Assembly: GCF_000208865.1 (NCBI RefSeq)
Contig: NC_018392.1
Location: forward strand, 1,570,793-1,634,792
Source: Neospora caninum Liverpool
Taxonomy: Eukaryota > Apicomplexa > Conoidasida > Eucoccidiorida > Sarcocystidae
DNA length: 64,000 nt
Direction of reading: 5' to 3'
Shown: positions 36,101-48,259 of the stretch, in pieces
Layout of the letters: each line of letters opens with the position of its first letter
Position numbering within the stretch: position 1 is the first letter of the stretch
Program-made: the position numbers and the translations under genes
The notes under the pieces: generated by a model
Database searches by the model: none
What the model saw: only the letters and a program-made list of their open reading frames with translations
What the model was told of the DNA's origin: nothing

Positions 36101-39100
36101 GTCTCCGAAAATCTACCAGGGCGTCGGCCTCCCCCCTCGCGCCTCCTTCCGTCTCTGTGTCGTCTTCCTCATCTTCACACCAACGCTCTCTCCCCTCGTC
36201 TTCGTGGTCCGTTGTTTCTACTGCCACTGGCTCTTTCTCTTCCTCTTCTTCCGCTTTCTCTTCTTCTTCATCTTCCTCTTCTTCCTCTTTCTCGTCTGCC
36301 TCCATGGGACCGCTGTCGCTCAGAAGTGTATGCATTTCTGTTCATTCCTCTTCGCGTTTGCTGTTTCCCCCCGATTCGCCTCTCTCTACTTCTGGCCACA
36401 TCAGCCTGCAGTCGACGGCCTCGTTCCGCGTTCCTCACCTTCCGCTCCCTGCATCTTCTTTCACCGTGTCTTCGCTCTCCGCTTCTTCAGGGTCGTCTTT
36501 TCCTGTCTCTGCTGCGCCGTCTGCGTCTCCTGTTTCTTTTTTTCCGTCACCGTCCTCTTCTCGTCCGTCCTCTTCAGTTTGCGCTGTATCGTCCTCTCTC
36601 TCAGCATCGGATGCATTCTGCCTCCCTCCTTCTTCTCGCTCTCCTGTGTCTTCTGCCTGGTCTTCCCCGTGTTGCCCCAACGTCTACCAGGGAGGGCGCG
36701 AAGCCTCGGCAGGACTCCGCCTTCCTCTGGTAAAAGAAGCGCGTCCAAATAGGGATCTCCTGTGCGGAGGAAGCGCAGCCCACAGCGTCTGCGTCAGCCG
36801 TCGACACGGCCTGCCTCGCTTGAGTCGCGCCCTCGCCGCTGGCAGCAAGGGAAAGGGAAACGCGCAGGACGAGGGAAGAGCGGAAGAAAATCGGGGCCAA
36901 GAAGCAAGATCCGTCGCCTACCTGGAGGAAGTAGAGCGACGACGAGCCGCGCTCTCGGCTCCTCGAGTTGGTGAAGACGAAGACCTCGACGCCATTCTGG
37001 CAGCCGACGAGGCGAGACGTCGCCGTCTTGCGATGTCTCTCGGAGGCTCTCGAACGCGGGAGGAAGCAGGAACGGTGCGGGGAAGTCGCGGCCTCTGTGG
37101 AGGAATCAAACCCCCTGCTGGTCGCACACAGAGCGAATGCACCCAGAAGACAGACGTCGACATTCTCGATCTCGCCGTCGGCGACTCAAACCCAGGCGCT
37201 TCCGAAGGCGGACCAAACTGTCTGCTCGACTCAGGGCCGGTCGCCGATCCAAGGGCTCTGCTCCTTCCCGAGAATGCAAGATCCACAGAATCGAACAGAG
37301 GAGACAGCAAAGGAGGAAAAGAAAGCAAAGGAAGAAAAGAACGCGGAGGACGAGGAGACAGCGAAGGAAGTCCGGATGCCAGCAGTGGCGGTGGGCGGAG
37401 GGTTGGGGGAGAGGAAATCTCTCTGTTGCCAGCCTGTCCGTCGCTTGAGGGGTTGCAACGCGTTGCTACCGACTGGCTACGGTTGCAGGAGAGAACCGAT
37501 CAAGCGAAAGAAGTAGAACGCGGAGACGAACGATCGGAGGACAGCGAACCGAGAGGCGCGAACAGAGACCACGGACGCGCAGGGGAAGGCGACGAAAGCG
37601 AGGGGAAAGGGGACGAGGACGGCGCCTTGTCTGTTTCGTTTTCGGAGGACGGAGCGAGCCTTCGCGAAGCCTTCGTAGGTCGTGCACAGTCGGCCGTCGC
37701 AGAAGGCCGGTTTTTTGCTGTTTTTCACGAGGGGAGACAAACTCCGGAAGGCAAGAGTCCTGGGCAAGGCGCGCGCTGCCCGCGCACGTCTTTCCAGGAT
37801 TTACCGGGTTTCTGTATCCCCGAAGAGTTTCTTCTTCCCGTCTTCGTTGGCAGTGGATGGACGAGTCGAGAGAAGGTCGAGAGAGAACGCGAGTCACGCG
37901 TTCCGTTGTTTTCGCGTGCTGGATCGTCCCGGGTCTCGCTGCATTCTTCGTGTGCGCCCGTCGCTGCCAGGCAGCTCCTCGACCTCGTTGAAAAGAGCCC
38001 TTTCCTGGCAGTTTCCGTCCTTCATGCTCGAAGACGGAAGCGCGAAATCACGCACAAGCTGTCGCCCCGGCAACACTCAGAACGCCGGCAACCTCCCTTT
38101 GCTTCGTTTTCTTCTCCGTGTCCCGCTGCTGTCCCCGATGCATCGTCAGGGACAGAAGCGAAAGAGAGACGCTGTGCGCCAAGTCGCTTGCGGCGCGCGC
38201 GAGAGGAAGCGGCGCAGACAGAGACGGACGAAGATGACGCCCTTGTCGGAAATGTGTTCTCTCAGAGAGAGAGCTCGCAAATGCCAAGCGAATCCGACCT
38301 AGCGGAGCGTACGCACCGCGAGACAGTTCCACTCGGCCTCTGTTTGTCCTCGCCGTTCTTTGGAACTTTCCTTGTTCCTCTGGGCATCGCCACTGCCCTC
38401 TTCACCCGCCATTCTTCATCTTCCTCCTCTCCTGCTTCCTCTTCTTCCTCTTCTTCCTCTCCCTCTTCCTCCTCGTGTGCTTCCGCGTCGTCCACCTCGG
38501 CGGTCTGTACGTCTGCCTCGTCGTGTTCTCTGTCTGTTTCCTCTCTTCCTCGCCTCTCCTCCCTCGCGTCGCTCTGCACTCCGCAAAAATGCAAAAGGCG
38601 ACTCGTGCTGGTCCGCGATCGGCACGCGTGGCTGGAGTGGAGTGACGGCCTCGCAGGAGAGGCGCGCGGTCGAACAGAAGAAAACGCATCAGAAACAGGA
38701 GAAAAGGAGGGAGAAAAAGGGGTTGCGGCTGAGGCGCGGATGGGGGGAAGAGAAGCGGAAGAAGCGCACGCAAGCGTGAGCGAGGGTGGCGATCTGCGAG
38801 GGACGAATCAAAAGGTGCAATCCCTCATTTCTTTGTTGCGCAACGCGACTGCCGTGGACGTGAAACTTCCGCACCTGCTTCTGAAGCGCCGCGCCCCTCC
38901 TTCCGTCCTGCAACGCGCAGAGGCGGAACTCCTCGCTCTTCGCAAACACGAGCGAGAAGAAGACGAGGCGGAAAGTCAGGAGGCGTATTTGCTGGGGTTG
39001 TGGGGGAGCAAGGTTCTCGTCAGCGCGCGGCTGTCGGAGGAAGAGAGCGCGAGCCAGAGAGGAACGGAGGCGAAGCAGACGGAGCGGCAACTCGACTCGT

Positions 39101-40267
39101 TCGAAACGTGGGAGAGACGACGCACAGCCTGGATTCACGCGGTGTCTCGACAGCTCGACGAGACCCGCGGTGGATCGACGCCGAACGCGGACGCGCAGAG
39201 GCGAGAAAGAGAACGCGCCGAAAGGCGAAGAATCCGCCGCATCGAGAAAGCGATTGCGCTCGCTGTCGAGGCGAACTGGCGAAGGATCTGCGCTTCTGCG
39301 GTACGCGTCTGACAGCCTTTCCAAATCGGGGAAAGTTTCCGAGCGCGAACACGACTTCGAAGAAAAACCTTAGGTGGAGACGACTGACCGTCTCTCTGAG
39401 CGCTCTTTCGTCCTCGCCGTGTGCGTGGGGAAAGGGTCCACACGAGGAGGGACATGCTTCAGACTTCGACGGCTTCTCCAACCTTCCCTTCCTCCTCTGC
39501 TTGTCGACTTCTCGAGTGAAAATCGATGCCGGTACTGCCTTCGTCTTGGCTCACTGCCGGTTCCTCTTCCACGGCCCAGTTCCTCTCTCAAACCTCAAAA
39601 GAGAAAAATGGCCAGACTCGCTCTCACGGGCACACGCACTTCTATGTGCTTTTTCTCATATATAATACCCCGACACAGTCTCAGATCCATAAATATATAT
39701 ATATATATATATATACAAATGTGTGTAGGTAGGCAGGTTGTTTTTTACATAGGGATGGCGATGTGTGCACACACAGATATCCGTCTTGTTTTTCCGCTTT
39801 TTTTATTGGCAGACGGATGTGCAGGGGGATTCCGTTCCCCACGTTCGTGTTTCTGGATCTGCAGGTTCTCGCCGAAGAACTCCGTCAACACGGTCTCCTT
39901 GAGGTGTATCTACACCTCGAAGCGCCCCTCGCGCGAGTCGTCAATGCGATGGCGCGCCGCGGCCTCCCCGTTGATTCGGCTTTCCTCACCAGCCAGGCGG
40001 ATCGGTTTCGGCGTCTTCTCCACGCTCTCCAGGTGAAAGGCCTTCCTTCTTCTCTGTACGGTGCACTGGAGATGCTCACTCGTAGCCGGTTGCTCCTGCC
40101 GGCGAAATCGCGCGCCTCTGTTTGTGTAGCGATCTATGCACGATATTTTCACACCTCTGTACACGCATCTGTGTACGCAGCGTATATATATCGATGCACT
40201 TAGCCAATATGTACATATATCGTATGTATGTGGATGCTTAATGACAGTTATTCGCATATCGTGTATG

Positions 40268-40300
<33 letters not shown>

Positions 40301-43300
40301 GTTTTCGTGTTCACTGTCTTTCTGGTCACCGCCTTGTTCATCTGTTCCTTTTGGTCATTCATCCCCTCTTCCTTTTCCTAGGGGTTTTCATTCGCGCGTC
40401 CGCGTGCCTGTCCACTCTGTCTTTTGTTTGCCGTCTCTTCCGGGTCTCCCTTTTTTCCCCAGCTTCTGGTGTCTCCGTCCTCCGACTCGCTCCTCGCTTT
40501 GCGCCTGTGTGTTGCAGCTCCACTTTTGCCGCCTCGCGGGCTCCTCGGTGGATCCCCTGAGCGAGGCGAGTCTGGCGGCTGTACTCCTCCATGTTCAGCA
40601 GAGCCTCTCGCACATGCCTTGCTTGTCAGCGCCTCAGAAAATGCTTTCTTCCCCTTTTCTCTCAGGCGCCCCTGGCCCGCGCTGTGCTCTGCCAGGCGTG
40701 GCCAACGCGCGCCGGGAGGCGAGCGGGAAACGAGGAGGGGGAGAAGCGGCGCTGGAAGGCAACGGGGGCCGGGGATCGAAGAGCGGATGCGAGCGAGGTG
40801 GAGGAAAGCAGAGCCAAGACGAGGGAGAAGCACAACTCTGCGGGGAACGGGAGGGCGAGGCGCGGGGTTCTTCGACGGGCGTTGGGGGAGGACAGACAGG
40901 ACAGCGTGCGGCGACAAAGTCTTGCCTCGGTTCGCCGTTCTCGGGAGTCGCTGAAGACCTGTCGCAAATGCTGACAAAGCTTGTTGTAACCGTGGTGAGG
41001 GAAAAGCGACTCTTGTCGCCTTTGTCTCCTCTTTCCGGGCTTCCTCTTCCCAGTTTTTCTCTTTCCAGTTTTTCGCAGAACGGGGCTGCCAAAGACGACA
41101 CCGACGACGAACCCGACGACGACCTTCTCGCGATGCTCCTGCGCCGTCTCGACCCCTTCTCGCCCTTTGCGACTGCGCTCTTGGCGTTTTTTGGGGTGTA
41201 TGTACACCTCACAGCTGTCCAGACGCTCCTCGCCGAAATGCAGGTCAACCGGAGTCTTGGCACAGATGCCTGTTCGTGCGTGTCGAGCTCTCTTCGTCGC
41301 AGCCAGAGCGCGCAAGGGCGGCGTCTCTCTCGCTCGCTGGCTCCGGCGCTGGACGGCGAAGCAGATAAAGAGAGAGGAGAAATCGAGAGTGCGAAAATGG
41401 AGAGGAGGGCGGAGACAGAGGAGACCCTGACGCTCGCGGAGAATCTGCAAGCGCTAAGGCGGGGCGGCGAAAACAGCGGCGCTGTAGAACTTCGCCTGCC
41501 TGTGCGCATTCAAGAGTGGGAAAATGCTGCCGGGCGCCTTTTGCCTGAGCATCCGTACGCTCTCCGAAAGCTCCACGCACTCGTTCATTCCCCCACTCCC
41601 TCGGTTTCCACCGGTCCGCTTTTTCGCCTCCCTCGACAGAGAACTGTGCAAGAAGAGTGCGACGCGTTTTTGCACTTGTGTCTTTCGAGGCGCGAGCGTG
41701 CAGATGGCGCTTTTTGCGGCGACGCTGAGGCACAAAGTTTCCGTCGATCTCTTCTCCCTCTTCTCGTTCTCTCTCCGGAAACAAACACAGACACTTCAGT
41801 CTGTCGTCCTCTCTCTCCCTGCTCCGATCGAAGCAGTCGAGAAACGTGGGGCGCTCAACGCCTGGCCAGCGAGCACAGTCGCACTGCCTTCTCTTCTGTC
41901 GGCCCTTCCTCCGCTTTTTCCTCTCCTTCCGCTTTTTCCTCTCCTTCCTCTTCTGTCTCTGGCCGCTGTCGCTCTCCTACAGGCGCGGAGGGCCGGAGAG
42001 AAGACGGCGAGTGGAATCTGCAGAGGCGCAACGTGAGTCTCCAAAAGTCGCGAGAACAAGAGTCGTTTGCTGTCAACACAGGCGCTTGTCTCGCAGAAGA
42101 CGGGACGACTAGATTTCCTGCGAGACTCGAAGGAACTGGGCGGCGAGAAGGCGAGAGCCTGACGGCAGGAGAGGGGAAAACACACAGGCGCGCAGACAGC
42201 TGCGTTTCAGGGGCAAGACGAGACAGGAGACCCGCAGACGCAGTTGGCCGTTGTGACGGCGGGAAGCGCGATGAGGAAGGCGCAGCGGCTGGTGCGGGGG
42301 AAAGTGGAGGCAGACAGCGAGGAGAGACCCAGCACGCCTCGCTGGAGACCCCGTCCCCTTCACTGGACTTCTCCGTCACGCTTCCGGCCTGGATCGATCC
42401 GCACCTCGCGTTTCATCTCTCTCACGCCTCGCAGCGAGAGGTGCCGTCAAGACAGAAACCAGAAGAAGCGAGTGCGACAATGAGAGAGCCAGGGGAAGAC
42501 CGACCGCGCACGGGTGACGCTCCGTCGACCTCTCTCGTGCACCCAAGAAGACAGACTCAGGAACCCTGCCGCTCTTCTCCCGCTTTGCTGGCACGAGCAA
42601 AGGGAGACGAAAAAGAGGGAGAAAAAGACGGAGACGGGCAAGAAGACGCGGAAGCGACAGGACGGAACCCGCAGAAGAGAAGGGAAAAGGCGAAGCAAGA
42701 CATCTACACTTTGCTGGGTATTCCGTTAGTCGGCCCAGAAAAGGAACCTGTTCGGGTGTACGTACACCCGAGGCGTCCGCCAACCTACAGAATGGACACC
42801 CGCGTCGGTGGTCTGTCTCCTCAAGGCCGTGCCGTCTTCGAGAGCGGAAAGGAGCCGGAAAGAGAGGAACGTGTGAGAATGCAGAGCCGAGTCCAAGCCG
42901 AAACCGAGACTCTCGCCAACTCCTGCGTGCGTGGGCCACAGAGAGCACCAACGAATAGGGCGACAGAACACAAAACAGAGGTGCAAGGACGAGAAGGAGG
43001 AAGAGACACACAAAGCAGAACGGTGGATCGGCTTGCAGCGGCTCGACCGAGAGGAGAAGCTTTTCTTCTCTCTCTTTCTCTGACGGACCGGCGACGCGAG
43101 GAACTGCGGGTCTTCAGGTCCAGCTTTCTTCGGCTCCGCGTCTCTCCACCCACGCCTTTTCTGTGTGCGCGAGATGAAGGGGAAGCGGAGAACGGAGGTG
43201 CGGAAGCGCACGGGGAAGGCCGCGGCTCTGGAGGCGGTGGTGCGCCCTTCGCTGGACACGCGCGAGTCCCCCGAGAGGACGGGAAGGGAACCTGTCGGCG

Positions 43301-46300
43301 AAGACGCGTCGACGTCGGAGCTATGGTTGTGTTTCTGGACGACGTAAAACGCCTCGAGGCGCGCCTCGCTTTGCGGGGGCGCGAGCCCAGCGAGACGCCC
43401 CTCGTCGAGAAGATGCAGGCCTCGAAAAGTGCGAGACGCCTCCAGAGAGAAATCGAAAGACCGCAAACGCTTTCGGAGACGACGCGGCCGCTGCCTGCAG
43501 AGCGCGAAGCGAACCGAGAGGGACGCGGACGGGACGACACTGACACAGACCAAAGGATTCTTTCAGAGTGGAAAGAGAAATGTATCCACTTTTTCCCCGC
43601 CTCCCACGTGTCGCGCGTCGACGCGCCGCTTGTTCTCTTCTCTCCAGGGAAGCCAAGTATCGAGTCCCCTTGCAGAGAAGAAGAGGAAGGCGTTGATCTT
43701 CGAGATATTGCCGTGGCCAGCGAAGGTCGCGTGCTCATGGCAGTGGAAGTGGAGTATCTGGAGGTGAGTTTTCGGCGAGGAAGAAGGCGCACGGACGCCC
43801 CTGTGGAAAGCAGAGGAAGACCAGATAGAAGCCGGTAGGGGAGAGGACGACGAGTTCGGGGGAAAACTGGGGAAGGAGCGCAGCGGTCTCTGGAGCGCGA
43901 GGGGAGAAGGGAGCGCTCAAAAAGCCGGCAAAAAGATGAGGGGCCCGGGAAGTTACAGAAGAAGCTAGTCGGCAAAAACGCAAGCACGAAAGAACTGGAT
44001 TTGTCGTTCGAGACGGTGGCAGTGCGGAGACCCTGGAAAGCGTGCGTCCGTCCCAAGAGCGAAAGGCAAAGTTTACAAAGGCAGAGATGTCCTCGGAGCC
44101 TGGCTGTGCTCTGGTCGGTTGTCTCGGGTTCCCTCCAGCTCCTCATCTTCACCTACCTTGCGCAGCGCGAACCTCTCCGAAAGCTGGTCAGTTCGCTTCT
44201 CGGCTGTTCTTCCTCCGCCTCGGCGAGCGAGGAAGAGCGACGGGAAGATCTGACTCGTCTCTCCGCCCTGCTGCACTCCCTTCTCTCTTCGTCCTCGCCG
44301 CACCTCTGGTGCATGCAAGAGCCGGAGGCGGCGGGAAAGGCGAAGGCAGACTGTCACGAAAGACGAGGGGAGCATCGAGGACGGCGCGACGAAGTGTTCA
44401 AGCAGGTGAGAAGAGCGTTCACCGTGGACGGGGAAGCGAGGCGGGGCGGCGCTCGGCCGCCGCACACGAGCCACACCGAGGCAGAGAGCGTGGGGTGTCA
44501 AACGGACAGCAGAAGGAGCGACATGAACAGAGAGTGCAGAGCGAAGTGTGGCCTTTTTTGGCTCGAGGACAAACCAGAAGTCGCGCGTTTATGATGGACG
44601 CAAAGAAGCCAAGAGTGCCGCGAGGGAAGCGAGAGAGAGGCAGAAGTCTTGGTCTGACGGGGAACGTCGCATCCTAGAAAACGGCGTTGTTTACCGGATC
44701 CAAGTTCGATCATGCTTGTTCGCCTTTTCCTCGCTTCCTTCTAGGTTCTCCTCGACGCCCTCCAGGGGTGGCTGGGCGAGGCGCGCGAACAGCCTTTTTT
44801 CGCGCCTGCTTGCGCTCCAGAAGGCCTCGCCTTTCTTCAGGCAACCCGGCAGCTGATGACTGTGAAGGGACAGAGACGCGGCGTTTCCCAACGAAGACAC
44901 CTCCACCGATGTCGGTAAGTCTGAGCCGGGCACAGGCCGCTGCGCGATCTTTTCAGTTTCCCCGTTTCGCTGTAAAGGAAACAGAAGAACGGATGCCGGG
45001 CAGAGGCGCTTTCTCGAAGAGATTGTCTCGTTTTTCGACTCTAAGTGCCGCAGTACGGGGCGAAAAGGGCAAACGTTCTGCGTCTTCCCCCACGAAGCGT
45101 GTAATCCGGTCTCAAGAACTTATCACTCCTTCGCCTGCGTTGCCGAGCTGCATAGGGGTGAATGTGTCTGTCCAGAAGAGGCTGCGAACAGACTTTGCGA
45201 GCTGCCTCGCGGAACCGCCCAAACCGTCAACCCTGAAGGCACTGCGTCCTCAGACCTGGCAAATTCTCTTCGACAGGATGAAGACGTTCTCCAAACTTCC
45301 GGCGTTCTCAAGGCCTCAAATGCACATACAGGAATATGAAGATGCACCTGCATGTATATGAAGAGAGCAATGCGTGTCCATCTACGTGTGGACAACGAAG
45401 GGAGTGTCTTCGAATCTAGCGCGAGACTGGTGTGTGTGCAGGGAATCTGCCTAGATGCTTTGCTTTGCATGCGTTGTTGTGGCGAGCGAATTTTTTCGGT
45501 GCTCGGACACACTCTCAGGCAGATCCTCCGGGCAGCGGAAGCGGAGGCTGTCAAGTGCATGCTCCTGGCGCTGGCATGCGAAGAGGACCAGGATGGACCA
45601 GAGACCGAAGAATACAGCGAAGGAACAGACGCGGCGTATGCCGAGAAAAGAGAACTAGGAGGTACAGCCGAGGATCCGCAGGAGGCGTCTCCGCCGGCTG
45701 TCTCGCCGGACTCTCGGAGGCGTCGGCACAGCGCCGAGTCTCTGTGCTGGAGACAAAACGGGAGGTGTCTATCCTTCTTCCCCGTTTTGCCTCTCTCCAA
45801 CGGGATGCTGCTCGAAGTCTGCGCAGCCCATCGAGAAGCGATCAGGTGAGAACGGAACAGACTAGGGCTCCACTCTCCAGGTTTTTTCTCTCAGATCGAC
45901 CTAATAACCGATCTACAGACAGAAACAGAGGCTCGACTACACCGCGCGTGTATCTCCGTTTCCACTTCACACATTTGCTCTCGATCTATTTGGCTATCCA
46001 TAGATGCCTACATGTATATACACATATATTTATATGCCTACCTTCAGATACATTTTTAATGATGTAGAGATATACCTTACCTCGGATGGATGTTTTGATA
46101 TACCTATACATCTAGGTAGAGGTAGATACGGACGTTAGTGGCGCGTACTGTGCGGCGCGTATATTTGTGATTCTCTGTCTCTGGTTACGCGTGAAAAGTG
46201 TATGTGCGCAGAAGGGGGAGCGAGAAGGATGGACAAGGCAGTTAGAGGGGGGAAAATGAAGAGCGGACACGGAGGCATCCGAGCGGCGCGAGTGAACCGG

Positions 46301-46658
46301 ATGCTGAGACGCTCCTGTTTTTTCTGCATGCAGTCGAGATCTTTGTGCACGCGTCGCGGGTGTCCTTTGTCCTCTTTTCTTCTCGCCTTCTTCCGGTTCC
46401 TCCGTTCCCGGAGACGAAGAGAAGAATGGGCGACGAGTGGGTACGAAGAACGCGATCGGGAAGCGAATGGAAAGACCTACAAGCTCCGGAGACGCGGAGA
46501 AAGCGAGGCAAGAGGCTGTTGAGGAAGGAGGCAGGGAGCAAGACGCAAACGAGGGGAGTAACTGTGGAAAACACCACAGACACAGCGAACACTGGCAAGA
46601 ATGGCCTTTACCGGTGACCATCCGGTGGGGGATATCTTGGCGCGCGATCAGTGGATGA
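30182..46658 (+). CDS. POLQ: POLQ-type helicase with degenerate family A polymerase region
   Basis: Ten exons join in phase: 30182-34897, 35292-35561, 35652-35720, 35905-39300, 39865-40032, 40518-43763, 44139-44405, 44745-44914, 45519-45845, 46334-46658, giving about 4,317 residues. POLQ acts in microhomology-mediated end joining. The helicase is complete: LFPWQFDCL, motif I SAPTSAGKS (about 290), II DELH (484), III GMSATLG (599), HHSGLT (833), V TSTLAAGVNLP (861), VI QMAGRAGRVG (893), then the POLQ/HELQ signature TPKGRAIAASQLAPQEG and NDLHLAYL (1252) and a helical domain (RFFIVWRVRQAL, MTGVLCTRLGLWSLAEFL). The C-terminal part keeps polymerase A landmarks: GLLEVYLHLEAPLARVV, YALRKLHALVHS, a motif A-like VEVEYLELLIF, EAEAVKCMLLAL, a motif C-like LSNGMLLEV, and VTIRWGISW at the end. 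Catalytic acids look replaced. Serine-rich and charged inserts account for the size. Confidence 0.83.
30893..30910. repeat. Perfect 18-bp dyad in POLQ exon 1
   Basis: GGGGTGTACGTACACCCC, a perfect palindrome. It encodes G-V-Y-V-H-P, in the insert between the LFPWQFDCL segment and helicase motif I. Confidence 0.75.
35387..35403. repeat. Dyad in POLQ exon 2
   Basis: GGGTGTATGTACACCCC, preceded by T and followed by A, so the arms extend. It encodes L-G-V-C-T-P-Q in the helical domain after the helicase. Confidence 0.65.
39695..39714. repeat. (TA)n tract in a POLQ intron
   Basis: Alternating TA tract upstream of the 39865 exon. Another lies at about 40266-40300 in the next intron. Confidence 0.8.
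39901..39918. repeat. 18-bp dyad in a conserved POLQ exon
   Basis: GAGGTGTATCTACACCTC. It encodes E-V-Y-L-H-L at the position where family A polymerases have the LLEVYxxIExPL helix. Confidence 0.7.
41195..41208. repeat. Dyad in the large POLQ exon
   Basis: GGTGTATGTACACC, encoding G-V-Y-V-H-L. Confidence 0.6.
42753..42770. repeat. Perfect 18-bp dyad in the large POLQ exon
   Basis: CGGGTGTACGTACACCCG, a perfect palindrome encoding R-V-Y-V-H-P-R. Compared with the copy at 30893, the outermost pair is C/G instead of G/C. Confidence 0.75.
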
Positions 46659-48259
46659 GAGCAGCGAATCTGAGAGCACGAGGGAAAAAGAGAGGCGAAA
46701 GCAGAGGGGCGGGAAAAAACAGGGAAAGGAGAGGAAAAGAATCGAGTCCAAGAGGCGTTTCTTAAACGGTGTAACTGCCTGACTCTTGAGACGTGCATAT
46801 CTACATTCGTGCACATATATACCTACCATGTATATATGTATATATATATATACATAAATGTATAGGTAGAGAGAGATCAAGATATCCTCGCGATGGAAAA
46901 CACGCGTTGAGCGCATGTGGTGTCGAGTAGAATGAGCACTTTTTTGTTTCCGTGTGTTCACTGTCGAACCTCGAAAACCTGACAGTGGTCACACTCAGCA
47001 CGCGACGCACTGTACAGAATAATGTAGCAAGCGATCCCGGCGATGTGGGAAACAGCCCAGAGTGCACTCTCCAATCTTTTTTTATAGAGATGACGCACCG
47101 CTTTTTCGCGAAACCGAAGCGCCGAAATTTCCGGAGGGGGAAATCCCGGAACTCGTCTTCGCGGTCGGCTCAGCGAGTGGACTTGGACGGAAAAACGAAC
47201 GGTTTTTTCGAAACACGAAACCTGAGATTTCTCCAAGTCTCCGACAACCAGGCAGCGCGTTTCTCTCGCCGGATACAGAGCAGGGAGAGAAGGAAGAAAA
47301 CAGAGCGAGATATGTGCACGGATAGAAAGGAAGAGCGACGGTGATGAGAGAGGTGAGAAAGAAACGAGGAGAGATGAATGTTGAATGAGAGAGAAAGGAA
47401 CGCGGATATGTGTTTATTAGAAAGGAACGAGAGAGGATTAACTCGGTGGGAGAGGAAGAGAAAACGACTGAAACGCGTTTCGTGCCGGTACGTCTTTTTT
47501 GGACTGTGGATAACGTGTTATCGCGTGGGCGGAATCCAAAGACTCCCACGGGAGAAGCGAAAAGGTGTCTCGAGTCTCGTGCTTCGCGCATCGGAAGCAG
47601 GCAAAGAACCATCGGATGTGTAGCGGCACACGGCGCGGCACATTCACTCTTCTGCTGACAATGGAGCACCACACACTCCTGAAACCTCGGGCGCTATCCC
47701 ATCTTAGCCCCCGCACAAAACAGAGCTCCGATCGAGGGAATATTGGCAGGTCGTGTTTTGAACCGCATGCATGCACCGGCGACGAGATTGAGGTGTAGAC
47801 GGGAGAGGACGCAGAAAGAGGCCGAGGAAGAGAAAATCACAAACCTTCGCCCACAATCGTTCCCATCATTTCGAAACCACCTGCCAGCACAGACCAGAAA
47901 CGGCGTACAAAACGATCCTCTTTTCATCACGCTTCCGTTCTCCGCGTTCCCCTCGGTCAGCAACGATTCGCTCCCGAAAGAATTCTCTGTTTATGCCTCT
48001 CCAGGTGCGCCTCGTCGAAAGCGGGGACACTCAGGCTGTCTCCGTCTCTTACTCTTCTTCGTCGCGCCCCAGCGCCCTCCCCGTGGCCTGTGTGTTTTGT
48101 GTGTGTCGATCTCGTCTTAAACCAATTCCGCTGTCCCTTTCTTTTTCCGTGATGTCGGTTTTTCGGTTTAATCTTCATTCCTGTCCGTTTTTCTGTTTAC
48201 TCTTCTTTCCTTCGCTCTTATTTTTTCCGTGTATTCCGTTCTCCTCCCGGTATATTCCT
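46659..48259. other. Convergent intergenic region between POLQ and PKA-R
   Basis: Expected to hold both 3' UTRs. A short (TA)n tract is near 46830-46850. I see no coding signal or structured RNA. Confidence 0.6.
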
